A stretch of 64,000 nt of DNA from Phytophthora colocasiae (taxonomy: Eukaryota > Oomycota > Peronosporomycetes > Peronosporales > Peronosporaceae), in assembly GCA_018806915.1 (NCBI GenBank), contig JAGKQI010000098.1:310001-374000 (forward strand), given 5' to 3'. This document shows, piece by piece, positions 54,012-64,000 of the stretch. Made by a program: the position numbers and the translations under genes. The stretch's first letter is position 1. Every line of letters begins with the position of its first letter. A model generated the notes under the pieces. That model made no database searches. It worked only from the letters and a program-made list of their open reading frames with translations, and was not told the origin of the DNA.

Positions 54012-56183
54012 TTATCTGCGGAACCGGCCTCGTCCGGCAGGATTCGACAGCTTCAGGTCGCCAACGCCACGTTTCTTCCGTCTCTTACCGTTGCCAAATG
54101 CTGAATCGCCATCGTCTGTTTCACCTGCTTCACGCTCACGAGCACGTTGCTGCTTGCGAAGATCAGCCTTGGGAACGAACGACATCTCACGGATGTAACC
54201 TCCTCCTGCAGTTTCCTCCTTCTTGAAAGCACTGCGCTCCTTCTCGGTCACACGCTGCATACGCAACCGCTCTGCAAGTGGCAACTTGGCTAACTTCTTC
54301 TTATCACGCTGAGCGGCACGATCGCTCGACGAGCCAAACGCCATGAGATCACCAACCTTCTCACCTTCTGCAATCTCGTAGAACTTCGGTGCAGGCTTCC
54401 GTTTGTCCTTCGGAGCAGCACGCTTCGGTGCACGTTCTTGAACTTCCTCTTCCTCATCTGAAGACTCGTCGCTAGGTCTTCCTTCGATCTCTTCCTCATC
54501 ATCCTCAACACGAGCAAAACGACCACCCACATCATCATCTTCTTCTTCATCATCGTCACTACCAGCGTCGCTGTCCATGTCTTCCTGCTTGCGCTTTTGA
54601 GAGGTGTTAGCAGCGTTCGGATGTAGCATGCGGTACGCGTCACTCTCCTCATCCACTTCGAAGTCGGACGATGTGAACATACGCGAGAAACGATCGTCGC
54701 CAAGCGGGTTCGAGAACGTCTTGTCCGTATCCTCCTCCTCGTCTCCCTCCTTGCTGTTCTTTTTTCGTTTGGCTTCGTTCTGCAGCATACGCTCGGCCGC
54801 TGCGCGGTTGACCTTGGGTAGTCGGCGCTGAATTGTGATACGGTTGGCCTGCTTCGCCTCGACCTTTTCTTTGAGCTTCTTCTTCCGCCACTCGTCGTAT
54901 GCGAACGGCTCCGATACGGCCTTGACCTTGTTGTACAAACGTGCATCCATGAAGAATCCGTGCATGTACGCCTTGAGCAGCGGAGTTCCAACCAAATGGT
55001 CCAGTCCGAACGAGGCAATCTCCGCACGAGTAACAAAACGGTAGTCGTCGTAGACTGTGGCTTGTGCCTCTTCTTCCAGCTCTTCTGTAAGCGAATCCAA
55101 GAATGAGCACCATTTGGGAGCGATACCCAGCTCTGGAATGTAGTAGCTCATCACGCGCTCTTGCTCACCTGCCACCAGCATCACACCAGACTTGCCCTGT
55201 GCTCCCTCCACGACACACACATCCTTGACCTCTGCGGGTGTTTCCACGTTCGTAAACACAGCTCCATCCCGACGGTCCCAAATCTTAATCACCTTAGCAT
55301 CGGACGAGATCACCTTGTGTGCGTAGTCGTGGAACTGCAGGTCCACAATGGGAAGTCCGTACTGATGATTCTTTTCGAGCAGTGGACGTGACGAACGCAG
55401 ATCGTACAGCAGACACTGTCCTTCAGACGTGCCAACACCAAACGTCAGTCCGTCGTCATCAAATCTCAAAGCCGTAACTTCTAGTTGCTTGTCCGAATTC
55501 GATGCGCAGTGAGCAGCAATGTCGAGCGCCCCCACACGTTGTTGACTCCTCGAGTCGAACATCTCCACAACTCCATCCTCACATCCAACACCGAGAAGCT
55601 GGTGGATAGGATTCAGCTGCACCACATTGGCCGCTGAATATTGAGACTGTAACTCCAGCGGCGCCACGAAGCGCCCTTGATCCAGGTTAATACGGTAGAC
55701 GTCGGAACCCGATGCAGCCACATACAGCTCGCAGTTCTCTCGATGGTAAGTCATATCCCGACCAAACTTGGGGATTCGCATATTGTAATGTGTACCGTAA
55801 GGTGCGTGGAAGGCTACAGAGCGGTCAGCTTGCAGGAATGCCAGCTTACCAAAGTCTGGAGACAACACCTCGAACTGCACCACTTCGGCATCCAAACCAC
55901 GCTCAAACTTGAGACTGAGGTCGCGTACATCAAAGACCTTGACAGAAGGAGGGTATACACCAGTAGCCACCACGTAATTCCCGTCTGAAGACATACGAAC
56001 GCGTTGTGAACCGGATGGGAAGTGGAAGTCCTGCAGAAGTTCCACACGTCGACGGTAGTCCTCGTCCTTCGCTAGTGCTTTACGACTGCCTCCTTTTTCA
56101 GCCAGCCATTGCGGTAAGGTCTTGCCAGACGACAAATTGTAGATCTTGACGCCATTGAGCGAGGAAGCCGCCAGCGCTGCCAT
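54012..56183 (-). CDS. NOL10: Nucleolar protein 10 (NOL10 / Enp2)
   Basis: WD-repeat factor of the small-subunit processome needed for 18S rRNA production (family knowledge). Single exon, 723 residues. The start carries the family block GVKIYNLSSGKTLPQWL, followed by a seven-bladed propeller to about residue 350 (VYPPSVKVFDVRDLSLKFER, GCEDGVVEMFDSR, IKIWDRRDG). The second half has the KRITIQRRLPKVN-like block, here ANRITIQRRLPKVN, then a long acidic stretch (SDAGSDDDEEEDDD), and a basic end (GKRRKKRGVGDLKL, GRGRF). Length and order agree with yeast Enp2 and human NOL10. Confidence 0.95.
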   Translation of the reverse strand: MAALAASSLNGVKIYNLSSGKTLPQWLAEKGGSRKALAKDEDYRRRVELLQDFHFPSGSQRVRMSSDGNYVVATGVYPPSVKVFDVRDLSLKFERGLDAEVVQFEVLSPDFGKLAFLQADRSVAFHAPYGTHYNMRIPKFGRDMTYHRENCELYVAASGSDVYRINLDQGRFVAPLELQSQYSAANVVQLNPIHQLLGVGCEDGVVEMFDSRSQQRVGALDIAAHCASNSDKQLEVTALRFDDDGLTFGVGTSEGQCLLYDLRSSRPLLEKNHQYGLPIVDLQFHDYAHKVISSDAKVIKIWDRRDGAVFTNVETPAEVKDVCVVEGAQGKSGVMLVAGEQERVMSYYIPELGIAPKWCSFLDSLTEELEEEAQATVYDDYRFVTRAEIASFGLDHLVGTPLLKAYMHGFFMDARLYNKVKAVSEPFAYDEWRKKKLKEKVEAKQANRITIQRRLPKVNRAAAERMLQNEAKRKKNSKEGDEEEDTDKTFSNPLGDDRFSRMFTSSDFEVDEESDAYRMLHPNAANTSQKRKQEDMDSDAGSDDDEEEDDDVGGRFARVEDDEEEIEGRPSDESSDEEEEVQERAPKRAAPKDKRKPAPKFYEIAEGEKVGDLMAFGSSSDRAAQRDKKKLAKLPLAERLRMQRVTEKERSAFKKEETAGGGYIREMSFVPKADLRKQQRAREREAGETDDGDSAFGNGKRRKKRGVGDLKLSNPAGRGRFRR

Positions 56184-56388
56184 CGTGAACGAAAAAAGCT
56201 CGACAAGACGGCGAATGCCTTACTGACATGCAGTGGACACCAGCCAATAGTCACCAGTCAATAGTAATGGACACCAGTCAATAGTAATAGTACTTTTGCT
56301 ACAAGAAGTAACACTTTAGTATTAGTATTATTATAGTAGTGTTAAAAGGGTTAACTACCATTATCAGATATCTTCAACTGGCTTAATT
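56184..56388. promoter_or_regulatory. Divergent promoter NOL10 / DZIP1-like with triple repeat
   Basis: Three copies of CACCAGYCAATAGT at 56238-56251, 56252-56265 and 56272-56285; the first contains a CCAAT box and the other two TCAAT. The segment after them is A/T-rich with repeated TAGTATTA-like units. Repetition in a 205-bp divergent promoter suggests a tandemly copied factor site. Confidence 0.45.
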
Positions 56389-59300
56389 ATGCGGAGGTTC
56401 TGCTGGCGGGAGCGCAACGAGAGGCTCAACTGGCGGCTTCTAGGCGCGCTGGACGTCGCAGATGTGGTGCGAAGAGGAGATCCCGCTTTATTGGAGTCGT
56501 ACGCGTTGCATATCACGTTTGCTCGCCTTCCTAGCACGCCAAACGACCAAACTCGCGACGCTTGGTTCCTCGTGCGGGTGTTGCAGTTATCTATGGAGTA
56601 TCTATTGTTTATGAGGTCTCGAGACGGTGACGTGCTGGAGTCATTGAGTCAGGAGCTGCGACAGGTGGAGAACGAGAGAGATGAGACGGTTGTGGCAGTG
56701 CAGAAGTGGAAGACAAAGGCTCGTAGTGGGGACAAACAGGTGGAGAAGCTGCATCAAGTGCTGCAGAACATTGTCAAGTTGCTGCAGACTCACGGGTAAT
56801 ACTACAGTAGTGTTTCATGAGGATATTGAAGGGTTTTTGACTAATTGGTTTAGTTGTGGTGCTGTCACTTTTTAGAGCTTCTCCGTCGGCTGTAGCAACA
56901 ATTGAGACGTTGCTGACGGAACTAATTGCTGAGAGACGAGCAAAGCAAAAGAGACGCAAGTTAATGGAGAAAAGTGACGATGAAGCAGAGGAACAAGTGA
57001 GTCCAGTGGTGCAAGAAGCCCGTGTGTGTGGATTTTGTGGCAAATTATTCTCATCTATGGGGTATTTGGAGAAACATCTTGTGCGACGGCATGGTGGAGA
57101 GAGCATTGCGGTGGAAACGCCTGTAAAATACAAGATGAAGAAAGAAATGAACTATGAAGAGGATAATAAGGAGAATCAAGTAAGGAATGAGGACGCGGCC
57201 GCCTCTGAAGTTGTGATGCAGAAGATGGTGCAACAGGTGGAGAAAGCACTGCAGGAACACGAGGAACGGCTGCGTTCGCTTGCTGAAGAAGAGGCGGAGA
57301 AAATCAAGCGATTTTATGGACAGCTACACACAGAGATGAAACTAGCTGAGGAGATGAAATCTTTGAAAGCCGAACAACAGCGTAACGTATCACAACATCA
57401 ACTTGACGAACTTCGTTCTGAGAAACAAAAAGTTGAGGACGAGCTGACTGATCTAAAACAGCAGATCCAGTTCCTCACACTGAAAAGGAACATGATGGGA
57501 ACTGTAGCCAACGCGGGTGCATCACGGAGAGTGCCACACAAAAGTGATAACGAGAACGAGTTGCTCGCCGCTGAAATTGAGATAAAGAGCTTACAAGAGA
57601 CTCTGGAAACAGTCAATGCAGAGCTATCGGCTGCACGTGAAGAATTGGCTAAAGTCCAAGCTTTACACTTATCTGCCCTAAGAAAAAAGAAAGATCTGGC
57701 TGATGAATTGGTTTTGGCACGAGACGATTCTGTCGTTGAGCGGCAGGAAAATGGCTCTCAGACTGAGCCTTGTGTCACACTGGATGAGGCTGTGCAAACA
57801 GACCAGCAGAAAATCCCCATTGAAAGTGAGAGCAAGGTGCCAGCTCGTGTCGGTATTGATGTGGGAACAGACCCTTTGGTGTTAGATTACGAGGATGTGG
57901 GTATCCAAACAATTAATCTCCTACAAGCGCCATCAGTGGCAGATGCAGAGGTGCAAGTGGCTATAGCAGATGACCAAGTTTCGACGAACGCATCAGTTTT
58001 AAACCCTGAGCTGATTTCACAAAGTTCACCCACTGCAGATGCCGATGTCGACGCTGAATACGTTGTTATCCCAGAAAAGAAAGATAGCGAAAGACTTCCA
58101 GACAATGCTCAACAGATCCACACCCAAGACCTTCTTGGTGTTGTTGTTCAGCGTGCCCAAAGGTAACCATTATCCGATTCTTAATCGAAGACCTGAGTTC
58201 TAACCATTTATCGCGTGATTGCGCTAGAGCGGCAAGCAACATCGTGTTGAGCGATATCCCAATCTCGAGGAATTGCAGCTCGATCTCCAGACACAAGTTT
58301 GTTCGTAGCCGCTTCCAGCACGACGAATATACCGTGAGAGATCGAGTTGCCAGTTGCCTGGCGCAACTGGAGCTGTTTTCCCAGCGGTTTGGAGTTGCTG
58401 CGAAAAGTGCCTATTTATCCGAAGCCAGTTTACAGCTTGTCCAAAAGGCTCTTCATGGTCATTTGGAGGTGCTTCCGACCGAGGTTTTGTCAAAGATGGT
58501 AGAATGTGAAAACGCGGTGAACGAGATTATCGTGAAGGGATGGGCACCGATGGAGAAGACGCGACAAGAAGCGTTGGACCGTTTTAAACTGGAGATTCGG
58601 GCGAAATCAGAGATCACACAAGGGCTTGTTCGTCAAGCGATGGCAGGACTCGGAGGCTCTGTAAGAGAAAGCCAGCCCAGCGGTACTGGTGGTGAGGTGG
58701 TCACAGTCAATGAAGGTAACTCTTGTAATGTGGTCGAATTGCCCACTGAAAGTGTTGCAGGTGTATCCACAGCCCAAATCTTGGGCGTCAGTGGCAAGAA
58801 CGATTCAGAAACGGCGCCAGCTCGTCGATATTCTGCTAATAACCAGCTCACCGTCGTTGTCGGGGGGAAAGTTACGACGGAGAGCACAAACTATTTGACT
58901 GAAGAGGACAGCAATTTCCAGGCGCAGAATGACAATTTTGCGATTGGTTCAACTGAAGACGTTGAGAAAGCACACACATCATCTAACGTGCACGACACTA
59001 TTGGCGATCGGGACGACGGGGCACCAAGCCTGGGAAATAAATTCACAAAGTCGAGTGCCGATCCCAGTGTACAATCAGAACAGGAGGTGGTTGATGCTGT
59101 TTTGGCTTCACCAGTAGAGCCAAAGACGGTTCCAATTGAAACCAGGCCAATTCAACGGGCGACAACAACAACCGGCCATCGAAATTCTTCGGAGACGAAT
59201 TTCCACGCAGCAAAAACGAATTCTGCCGAACTGTCTGCCTTTGAATCTCCATCAACTCGAGACGCGCAAGTTTCTGTTGTTAAAAACGTAGGTGACAAGA

Positions 59301-59743
59301 GCCGAAGCGAATGGGGGGATGAAGAGCAAAAAGTCGGTGCTCAGTGGGATCTCGAGTGTGTTGGTTTTTCCTCAGACTTGGAGGCCAAGTCGCACATCTC
59401 TACGGACCATCCAGATTTCACCAACTCACCCCAGCCATCTCACTCCGTCGATTCGGTTCACGTTTCAAGTATCAGCGAATTTGCGGCCACCAAGTCCTCA
59501 ACGGGACCAGATCGATCGCCGTTGGAGATTTCATTTGCAACTAGCATTCCAAGCTTAGGTGGAGAGGATGAATCTGTGAAATCGTCAACTAGCGCGGTAA
59601 CAACGGGCGCTGCTAATTCTATCAGCAGAAGGAGCATAACAGAAGATGTAGAGGAGTCTGCAGCTACTCCAGCCAGGGAGATCCCAAACGGCAGCGTTAT
59701 GAACTTCGACGACTCTGATATCGAAGAAGTAGTGCTGACGTAG
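56389..59743 (+). CDS. DZIP1-like zinc-finger protein
   Basis: Three exons, 56389-56795, 56876-58162 and 58228-59743, in phase, give about 1,069 residues. The start (RERNERLNWRLLGALDVADVVRR, SMEYLLFM) matches the amino-terminal Dzip domain; a single C2H2 finger follows at about residue 180 (CGFCGKLFSSMGYLEKHLVRRH); then coiled coil (about 230-420), an acidic linker, and a helical region near 570-650 (VRSRFQHDEYTVRDRVASC). The last 350 residues are Ser/Thr-rich and disordered. In animals DZIP1 acts at the basal body in ciliogenesis. An equivalent role at the zoospore flagellum is inferred. The long carboxy-terminal part is poorly conserved and could include additional introns. Confidence 0.8.
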
Positions 59744-60207
59744 AGCAAATACTAGTCAGGGATGCCGAATACGGCATTTATACTGACGGAGCATTCCCCA
59801 GTGCCGTAAATTACGCGCGGCCAAAAGAACGACGCATACATAAGTTATCAGCGTTAGAAGCAAATGGAAAGCAATTATTGCAATTAACTCTGCGCCAGTT
59901 GCTGGTCGATATCTGCGCAAACTGCACACAGAGTTCACCGTTCACCGCCTAAATGACGCCGACCACGGTACGAATGTCCCAAAGACGTTTGTTAACTCGG
60001 AGAAAGAGAATTTTCTCGAGCGTATACGGGGCAAGGCGATGACGTTCGTGGCCATACGTAATTCTGGCGAGACTAAAAAAGCGCTCCACGATGTTGGAGG
60101 TTGGCGGGATCGAGTTTACATGTTAGTAGCGTGTACGCCTGCGTTTTCGTGGCTCGCTTCCGCTTGCGTTCGAGTTGAGGAGAGTTTATTGCTGTTGCAG
60201 AGCCAAC
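59744..60207. other. Intergenic, 3' ends only
   Basis: Gap between convergent genes. Two 60-codon frames on opposite strands have no recognisable content. No repeat or RNA gene seen. Confidence 0.4.
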
Positions 60208-61148
60208 TTAGGCCGACTTGATGGAAGACATACCGCCCGCCTGCTCGATGAGTTTCTCCGTTTTGGTACGGTACTCGTCGTATTTGGCCTGATCCTTCGG
60301 GATACCTTCATCTCCCTTTTTGTACATGACGGCCAGGTTGTGGCACGCAGGGGCGAAATTGGCGTCGCAAGCCTTTACCAGATACGTCTTGGCCTGTTGA
60401 ATGTCACGTTTGATAGGGCTGTTGAGTCCTGGAGACAGATACATATTCGCCACGCGGTTGCAGCTGTTGGCGTCGTCACGCTCACACGCTTCCTTGAAAG
60501 CTGCAAGACCCTTAGCAAAGTCCTACAACAACAAAACAATTAACTCGGTCATGTCACTCAACCAATTTCATCAGTACAGTACTAACCTTCTCACAACCGA
60601 TGCCCTGCGTACGCATGAAGCCAATGTGATGGCAGCCAGCGGCGTGGCCTTCCGCACACGCCTTCTCTAACAATTACAAAAAACAATAACTCAGTTGACC
60701 TAAGAACTTAGACAATGGACACAAACTACTCACCAAAGAGCTTGAATGCCTCCGGATCGTTCTGCTCTGCTCCTTTTCCAGCAACTTTACATCAAACAAC
60801 GTCAAATTTTGAGCCGTACATTAAGATAATATCGAGACGTACGTTTGAGACGGCCAAGATTAAAACAGGAGGCAGCGTAGCCATTCTTGGAGCAGTTGAG
60901 CTCATACATTTTGGCTACACGTGCAGTAATGAGCTTCAGTATGTGAAGAAACAATTGCAATAAGAGACAATGAAACCTGCGTCCTTGTAGTTCTTGTCTA
61001 CTACAGCTAGCCATTCGCCCCAGCTGTGGCAGGCACTAGCGTCTCCGTCCCCATCGTTACAATTGGAGCGGAATTCATAGTGACGCTCCTCCAACTGCTG
61101 GTTTACGCGCTTCACCTCCGCTGCGCTGCTGTCACTTGCCTTCACCAT
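60208..61148 (-). CDS. COA7-like Sel1-repeat protein (cytochrome oxidase assembly)
   Basis: Five minus-strand exons, 60977-61148, 60843-60914, 60734-60772, 60587-60666 and 60208-60522, give about 225 residues. Sel1-type helical repeats carry paired cysteines (CNDGDGDASAC, CSKNGYAASC, CAEGHAAGC, CERDDANSC, CDANFAPAC), spaced as in the intermembrane-space protein COA7/RESA1, which aids respiratory complex IV assembly. Asymmetric splicing phases support the exon set; the short 39-nt third exon was chosen because only the AG at 60773-60774 keeps the repeat frame. Family call is good, exact orthology is inferred. Confidence 0.75.
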
Positions 61149-61310
61149 TGCGCTCGATTGATAACCAAGTCTCCACCTCACACTGCTAAGTGAATGATGG
61201 CTACATTTGCATGCATTCTGTCGATCACGGTACTACCTAACCAGTAAAGCGACATAAAAGCGGATCCACATTAATATATGTCGCTCACTGTTCAGTCTCC
61301 ACGTAAGCCT

Positions 61311-62651
61311 TTACGCTGCCGAATCCGATCCGTAACTAGCGCTTTTACTATTACTAAGCACACTTGGGTCTTGAATGAGCTTTGTGAACTCGTTAATCTC
61401 AGGTAGAGATTTCTGCTGGAGCATTGCGCCGTGTGTTGGAGAAATCCGACCCTGGTGGAAGGAAAAATCGTTTTGGAGGGGAGCAGGTTTAGGAAGAGAT
61501 TTCGACTTCTCTTCAGACAATCGTCTTTCTGGGACGTGAAGTTCTGGTAGGCGAGTGAGACTTGTTCCCCCAGATACGAAGTAGTACTGGCTGCGGATCA
61601 ATACTGTGAGTTCTTCTTCAATCTGTAGCAGTCGGGCCTCCAGGTCGATATCATTCGCGTCCAGTCCAAACGGACACTCGATCTCCATTGCAACTTCATC
61701 GGCCATGAAGAGGAAAGTGCCCCACATGAAAACCCACAGCGGAGTGTATAGTCCAGATCTTGGGACGATCACGAACGTGTAGAGCAGCATATAACCTGTA
61801 AGCAGGAATTGAAGATACTGCATGTAGTTGAAAGGGATCGGCACATTGGCGATGTTGAACACCGTCGTATACAGGTTTGGTAGTCTGGCGATTTTAATCT
61901 GCATGTTGTTGGCATTGGGAAGTGTCAAGTGGCCTCGATTTGTGGCAACTTGTACCAGTCTCTTAAGCCAAAGTTCCGTAATGGTGGCGCGTAATTTGTG
62001 TGGAGTGCGACGAACAATTGCCCGATACGATTCCTTGTCCTCCACCTGCATCTTGTGCTCAGATCCACATGCGTACAGTTCATCATACTCAGCGTCAGTC
62101 AATACACCAGCTTCCTTTAATTTATCCATCCCGTCGAGACCACGACAATCGTGAAAGACAATCGCAATGTACAGGAACACCAGGCGACGCAGTTCTGTGA
62201 AGAATGTGCACTTCTCAAGGACGTCTTGAGGGATTGTCGCCACGGATTGATCGTGTTTTGATGAGTTCTCCGTTGCTGGCTCTTGGACTTCCGCCTCTGT
62301 TAATTCTCGCTTGATGGTAGTGCTTACGTACGCGCAACCAGAGCCCACAATGTCCCGTGCAGCCTCTGACAGGGAACCGACAGCTACCACACCCGCTCGC
62401 CACTGAGTGAACGCTGAATTCATTCGGAACGACACGATGAGACCCAGAAAGGTGTTAAACACGATGAGCGAGTCGGTGAAGGCGGTTGACTCTCGTGTCG
62501 GAACAACAAACGGGTGGTAGTGATTCACGACAGCAACCACGAGAGCTATCAGGGCCATGATGAAAGCTCGCACGGGTGCTTGGCCATTCAACGCGGAGCC
62601 ATGCCACCGCATCAAAACTCCCCACAAATGATTCGTGTCGTAGTAGATCAT
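61311..62651 (-). CDS. Bestrophin-like anion channel 2
   Basis: 446 residues from ATG 62651 (MIYYDTNHLWGVLMRWHGSAL), a close paralogue of 52356-53726 with the same blocks: LIVFNTFLGLIVSFRMNSAF, HDCRGLDGMDKLK, VPIPFNYMQYLQFLL and EVAMEIECPFGLDANDIDL. It differs mostly in the acidic loop and the Ser-rich tail. An in-frame extension upstream of the ATG exists but has no other ATG. Same strand as copy 1, so the pair probably arose by duplication, with NOL10, DZIP1-like and COA7-like genes now between them. Confidence 0.88.
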   Translation of the reverse strand: MIYYDTNHLWGVLMRWHGSALNGQAPVRAFIMALIALVVAVVNHYHPFVVPTRESTAFTDSLIVFNTFLGLIVSFRMNSAFTQWRAGVVAVGSLSEAARDIVGSGCAYVSTTIKRELTEAEVQEPATENSSKHDQSVATIPQDVLEKCTFFTELRRLVFLYIAIVFHDCRGLDGMDKLKEAGVLTDAEYDELYACGSEHKMQVEDKESYRAIVRRTPHKLRATITELWLKRLVQVATNRGHLTLPNANNMQIKIARLPNLYTTVFNIANVPIPFNYMQYLQFLLTGYMLLYTFVIVPRSGLYTPLWVFMWGTFLFMADEVAMEIECPFGLDANDIDLEARLLQIEEELTVLIRSQYYFVSGGTSLTRLPELHVPERRLSEEKSKSLPKPAPLQNDFSFHQGRISPTHGAMLQQKSLPEINEFTKLIQDPSVLSNSKSASYGSDSAA

Positions 62652-62871
62652 CGTAGTAAAGTTTCTGGACTGGGCTTGAGTTCCGCTGGAAGTTTTCAAG
62701 ACTGACACAACCACAGCTCACCGCGACGCGAGATAGTCGAACGGGATAAGGACGTATCCCCAGCTGGAAGTCCGCATAGCTCCTGTTCCAGCTGGCACCA
62801 AATACTTCGAAACACTCTCGCCACATGCACAAGACAAGACAGTCAAAGCCTTGGCAGGTACTTTGGTATAC

Positions 62872-63148
62872 AACACTATTCTTGAAAAAGCACTGATCAA
62901 GCGCTGATTCACCACACTGATCAAGCACAGCTGTATGGGTTGAAGGAGGCTTCCAATGGAAGTCTTCCACTGTGGAATCCACGCGTCGTTCTGGCTACAG
63001 GCACGGATATAGAACACTATTCTTGAAAAAGCACTGATCAAGCGCTGATTCACCACACTGATCAAGCACAGCTGTATGGGTTGAAGGAGGCTTCCAATGG
63101 AAGTCTTCCACTGTGGAATCCACGCGTCGTTCTGGCTACAGGCACGGA
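62872..63148. repeat. Two-copy direct tandem repeat, 141-bp period
   Basis: 62872-63007 and 63013-63148 are 136-bp blocks that I read as identical, joined by a 5-bp spacer (TATAG). Each block itself contains the direct repeat ACTGATCAAGC twice. It lies 220-500 bp upstream of the bestrophin-like 2 start codon, so promoter sequence may have been duplicated. Confidence 0.9.
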
Positions 63149-63592
63149 AAAAATGTCTGCGGGGATGATGTCCATACGCATGACTCCATACGCATGACTG
63201 TCAACCACTCTGGACTGGGAAGCTCATAGTGTGAACCGGGCAACTCCTCTGGATCATGAAGAGGACCCGATCTCTGTTTTGAATGCTCCTTAGATCTGGA
63301 CGCAAACGATATCGGCTCGAAGGAGAAACTACTGCTGATTGGAGAGGAGCTCACGGTGTTGATACGGTCGAGACCACAGTTTTGATTGCAACGATAAGCT
63401 TCGAGTACAGATACATCCGCACCGCGGTGGCATAGATATCAGACAAGTATTGATGTTGATGTCAGGAAAGGCTTATACTTATTATTTGTAGCCATGGATA
63501 AGGAACTCTGAGACGTAGTTGAGACGGAACTAACAGGTATCGATACCTGTATCGATTCTCCAGATCAGATCAAGAACAATCCCCGATTGAAC

Positions 63593-63796
63593 TCATGTAA
63601 GATGCAGAGGTAAGGCTTCATGATTTAGTAATATCGCATTGGATAAACCCTTCGTAGCTGAGCGGATATGATGCACATGTTCTCGTACAGCATCAGGGGA
63701 CAATAACGCACTTAGGCCTCCTCCACGGGCGACAGCAATGGCGAGGTCGCTAGATTGAACACTAGCCATGGGAGATTGGAACAGCGGTGCACGCAT
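63593..63796 (-). pseudogene. Nitronate monooxygenase fragment
   Basis: 67 codons on the minus strand read PLFQSPMASVQSSDLAIAVARGG followed by SALLSPDAVREHVHHIRSAT, the FMN-binding start of the nitronate monooxygenase/2-nitropropane dioxygenase family. A few residues normally found after the Gly-rich turn are missing, the frame ends after about 65 residues, and the roughly 280 further residues are absent. A relic of a gene, perhaps of bacterial origin, since similar proteins are frequent in proteobacteria; origin not shown. Confidence 0.45.
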
Positions 63797-63912
63797 CTAA
63801 GTGGTCTATCGAACCTCCTAGTACTTCGACGTCATTGTTGAAAACCTTGCCCAAGCGTCAACTGCACAAGACTCAAGCACTTGTATCTAACAACATGATT
63901 CATGTTGTATGT

Positions 63913-64000
63913 ATGATCTATTTGTGAGGAATTTTGCTCCGCTGGCATGGATCTGCGTTAAATGGTCAGGCCCCAGTAAGAGCGTTTTTCATGGCCCTGA
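63913..64000 (+). pseudogene. Bestrophin-like copy 3, broken 5' end (runs off the window)
   Basis: After ATG 63913 the frame reads Met-Ile-Tyr-Leu, TGA, then GILLRWHGSALNGQAPVRAF to the window edge. It matches the start of copies 1 and 2 (MIYYD..LWGILLRWHG). Four codons (Tyr-Asp and two or three more) are deleted and the Trp codon TGG has become TGA. It lies on the opposite strand to the other two. The remainder cannot be judged; a downstream ATG might rescue a shortened protein. Confidence 0.75.

Noticed and set aside
1..64000. tRNA, 5S or other rRNA genes
   Set aside because: Scanned by eye for B-box (GGTTCGAANCC-like) and rRNA core sequences on both strands; isolated GGTTCGA matches lacked an A-box and a foldable cloverleaf.

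Overview
This window looks like nuclear DNA of an oomycete, probably Phytophthora-like. Genes are dense and on both strands, with short GT-AG introns of about 45-110 nt. Families typical of the group are present: a secreted GMC oxidoreductase with a PAN/Apple tail, a DUF6818-like protein, tandem bestrophin-type channels, a p300/CBP acetyltransferase and flagellar genes. This assignment rests on gene content and architecture; no database was searched. Exon boundaries were read by hand from GT/AG sites, reading phase and family motifs.

Layout. 0-6.1 kb: unassigned flank, then a 4.45-kb Ty3/gypsy-type LTR retrotransposon (minus strand) with near-identical LTRs but a wrecked coding region. 6.35-14.5 kb: housekeeping genes: TATA-binding protein, ROK1/DDX52-like helicase, U11/U12 35K snRNP protein, an ARM-repeat protein resembling RSPH14, and fibrillarin. 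14.8-20.8 kb: a giant secreted EGF/Calx-beta/filamin/PA14 protein. 20.8-26.0 kb: an inverted second copy of the 35K gene, split by another LTR element that has an almost intact polyprotein. 26.1-29.4 kb: a broken metallophosphatase gene followed on the same strand by a Fanzor (eukaryotic TnpB/OrfB-like, RuvC nuclease) gene whose 3' end carries a foldable RNA region, a candidate guide RNA scaffold. 29.4-33.4 kb: an unrecognised protein and the GMC oxidoreductase. 35.4-42.1 kb: p300/CBP. 42.4-50.2 kb: DUF6818-like gene, a small basic protein, a 1,855-residue IQ-motif/B-box protein and ribosomal protein L35. 50.3-62.7 kb: RAD51 paralogue, bestrophin-like 1, NOL10/Enp2, DZIP1-like, COA7-like and bestrophin-like 2. 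62.8-64 kb: a 141-bp tandem duplication, a nitronate monooxygenase remnant and the broken 5' end of a third bestrophin-like copy.

Functional themes are RNA biogenesis (ROK1, fibrillarin, NOL10, 35K, L35), transcription (TBP, p300/CBP) and probable zoospore flagellum functions (DZIP1, RSPH14-like, IQ protein). The most interesting system is the Fanzor locus at about 27.2-29.3 kb, where nuclease and putative guide-RNA scaffold can both be seen and the neighbouring host gene is broken at the junction.
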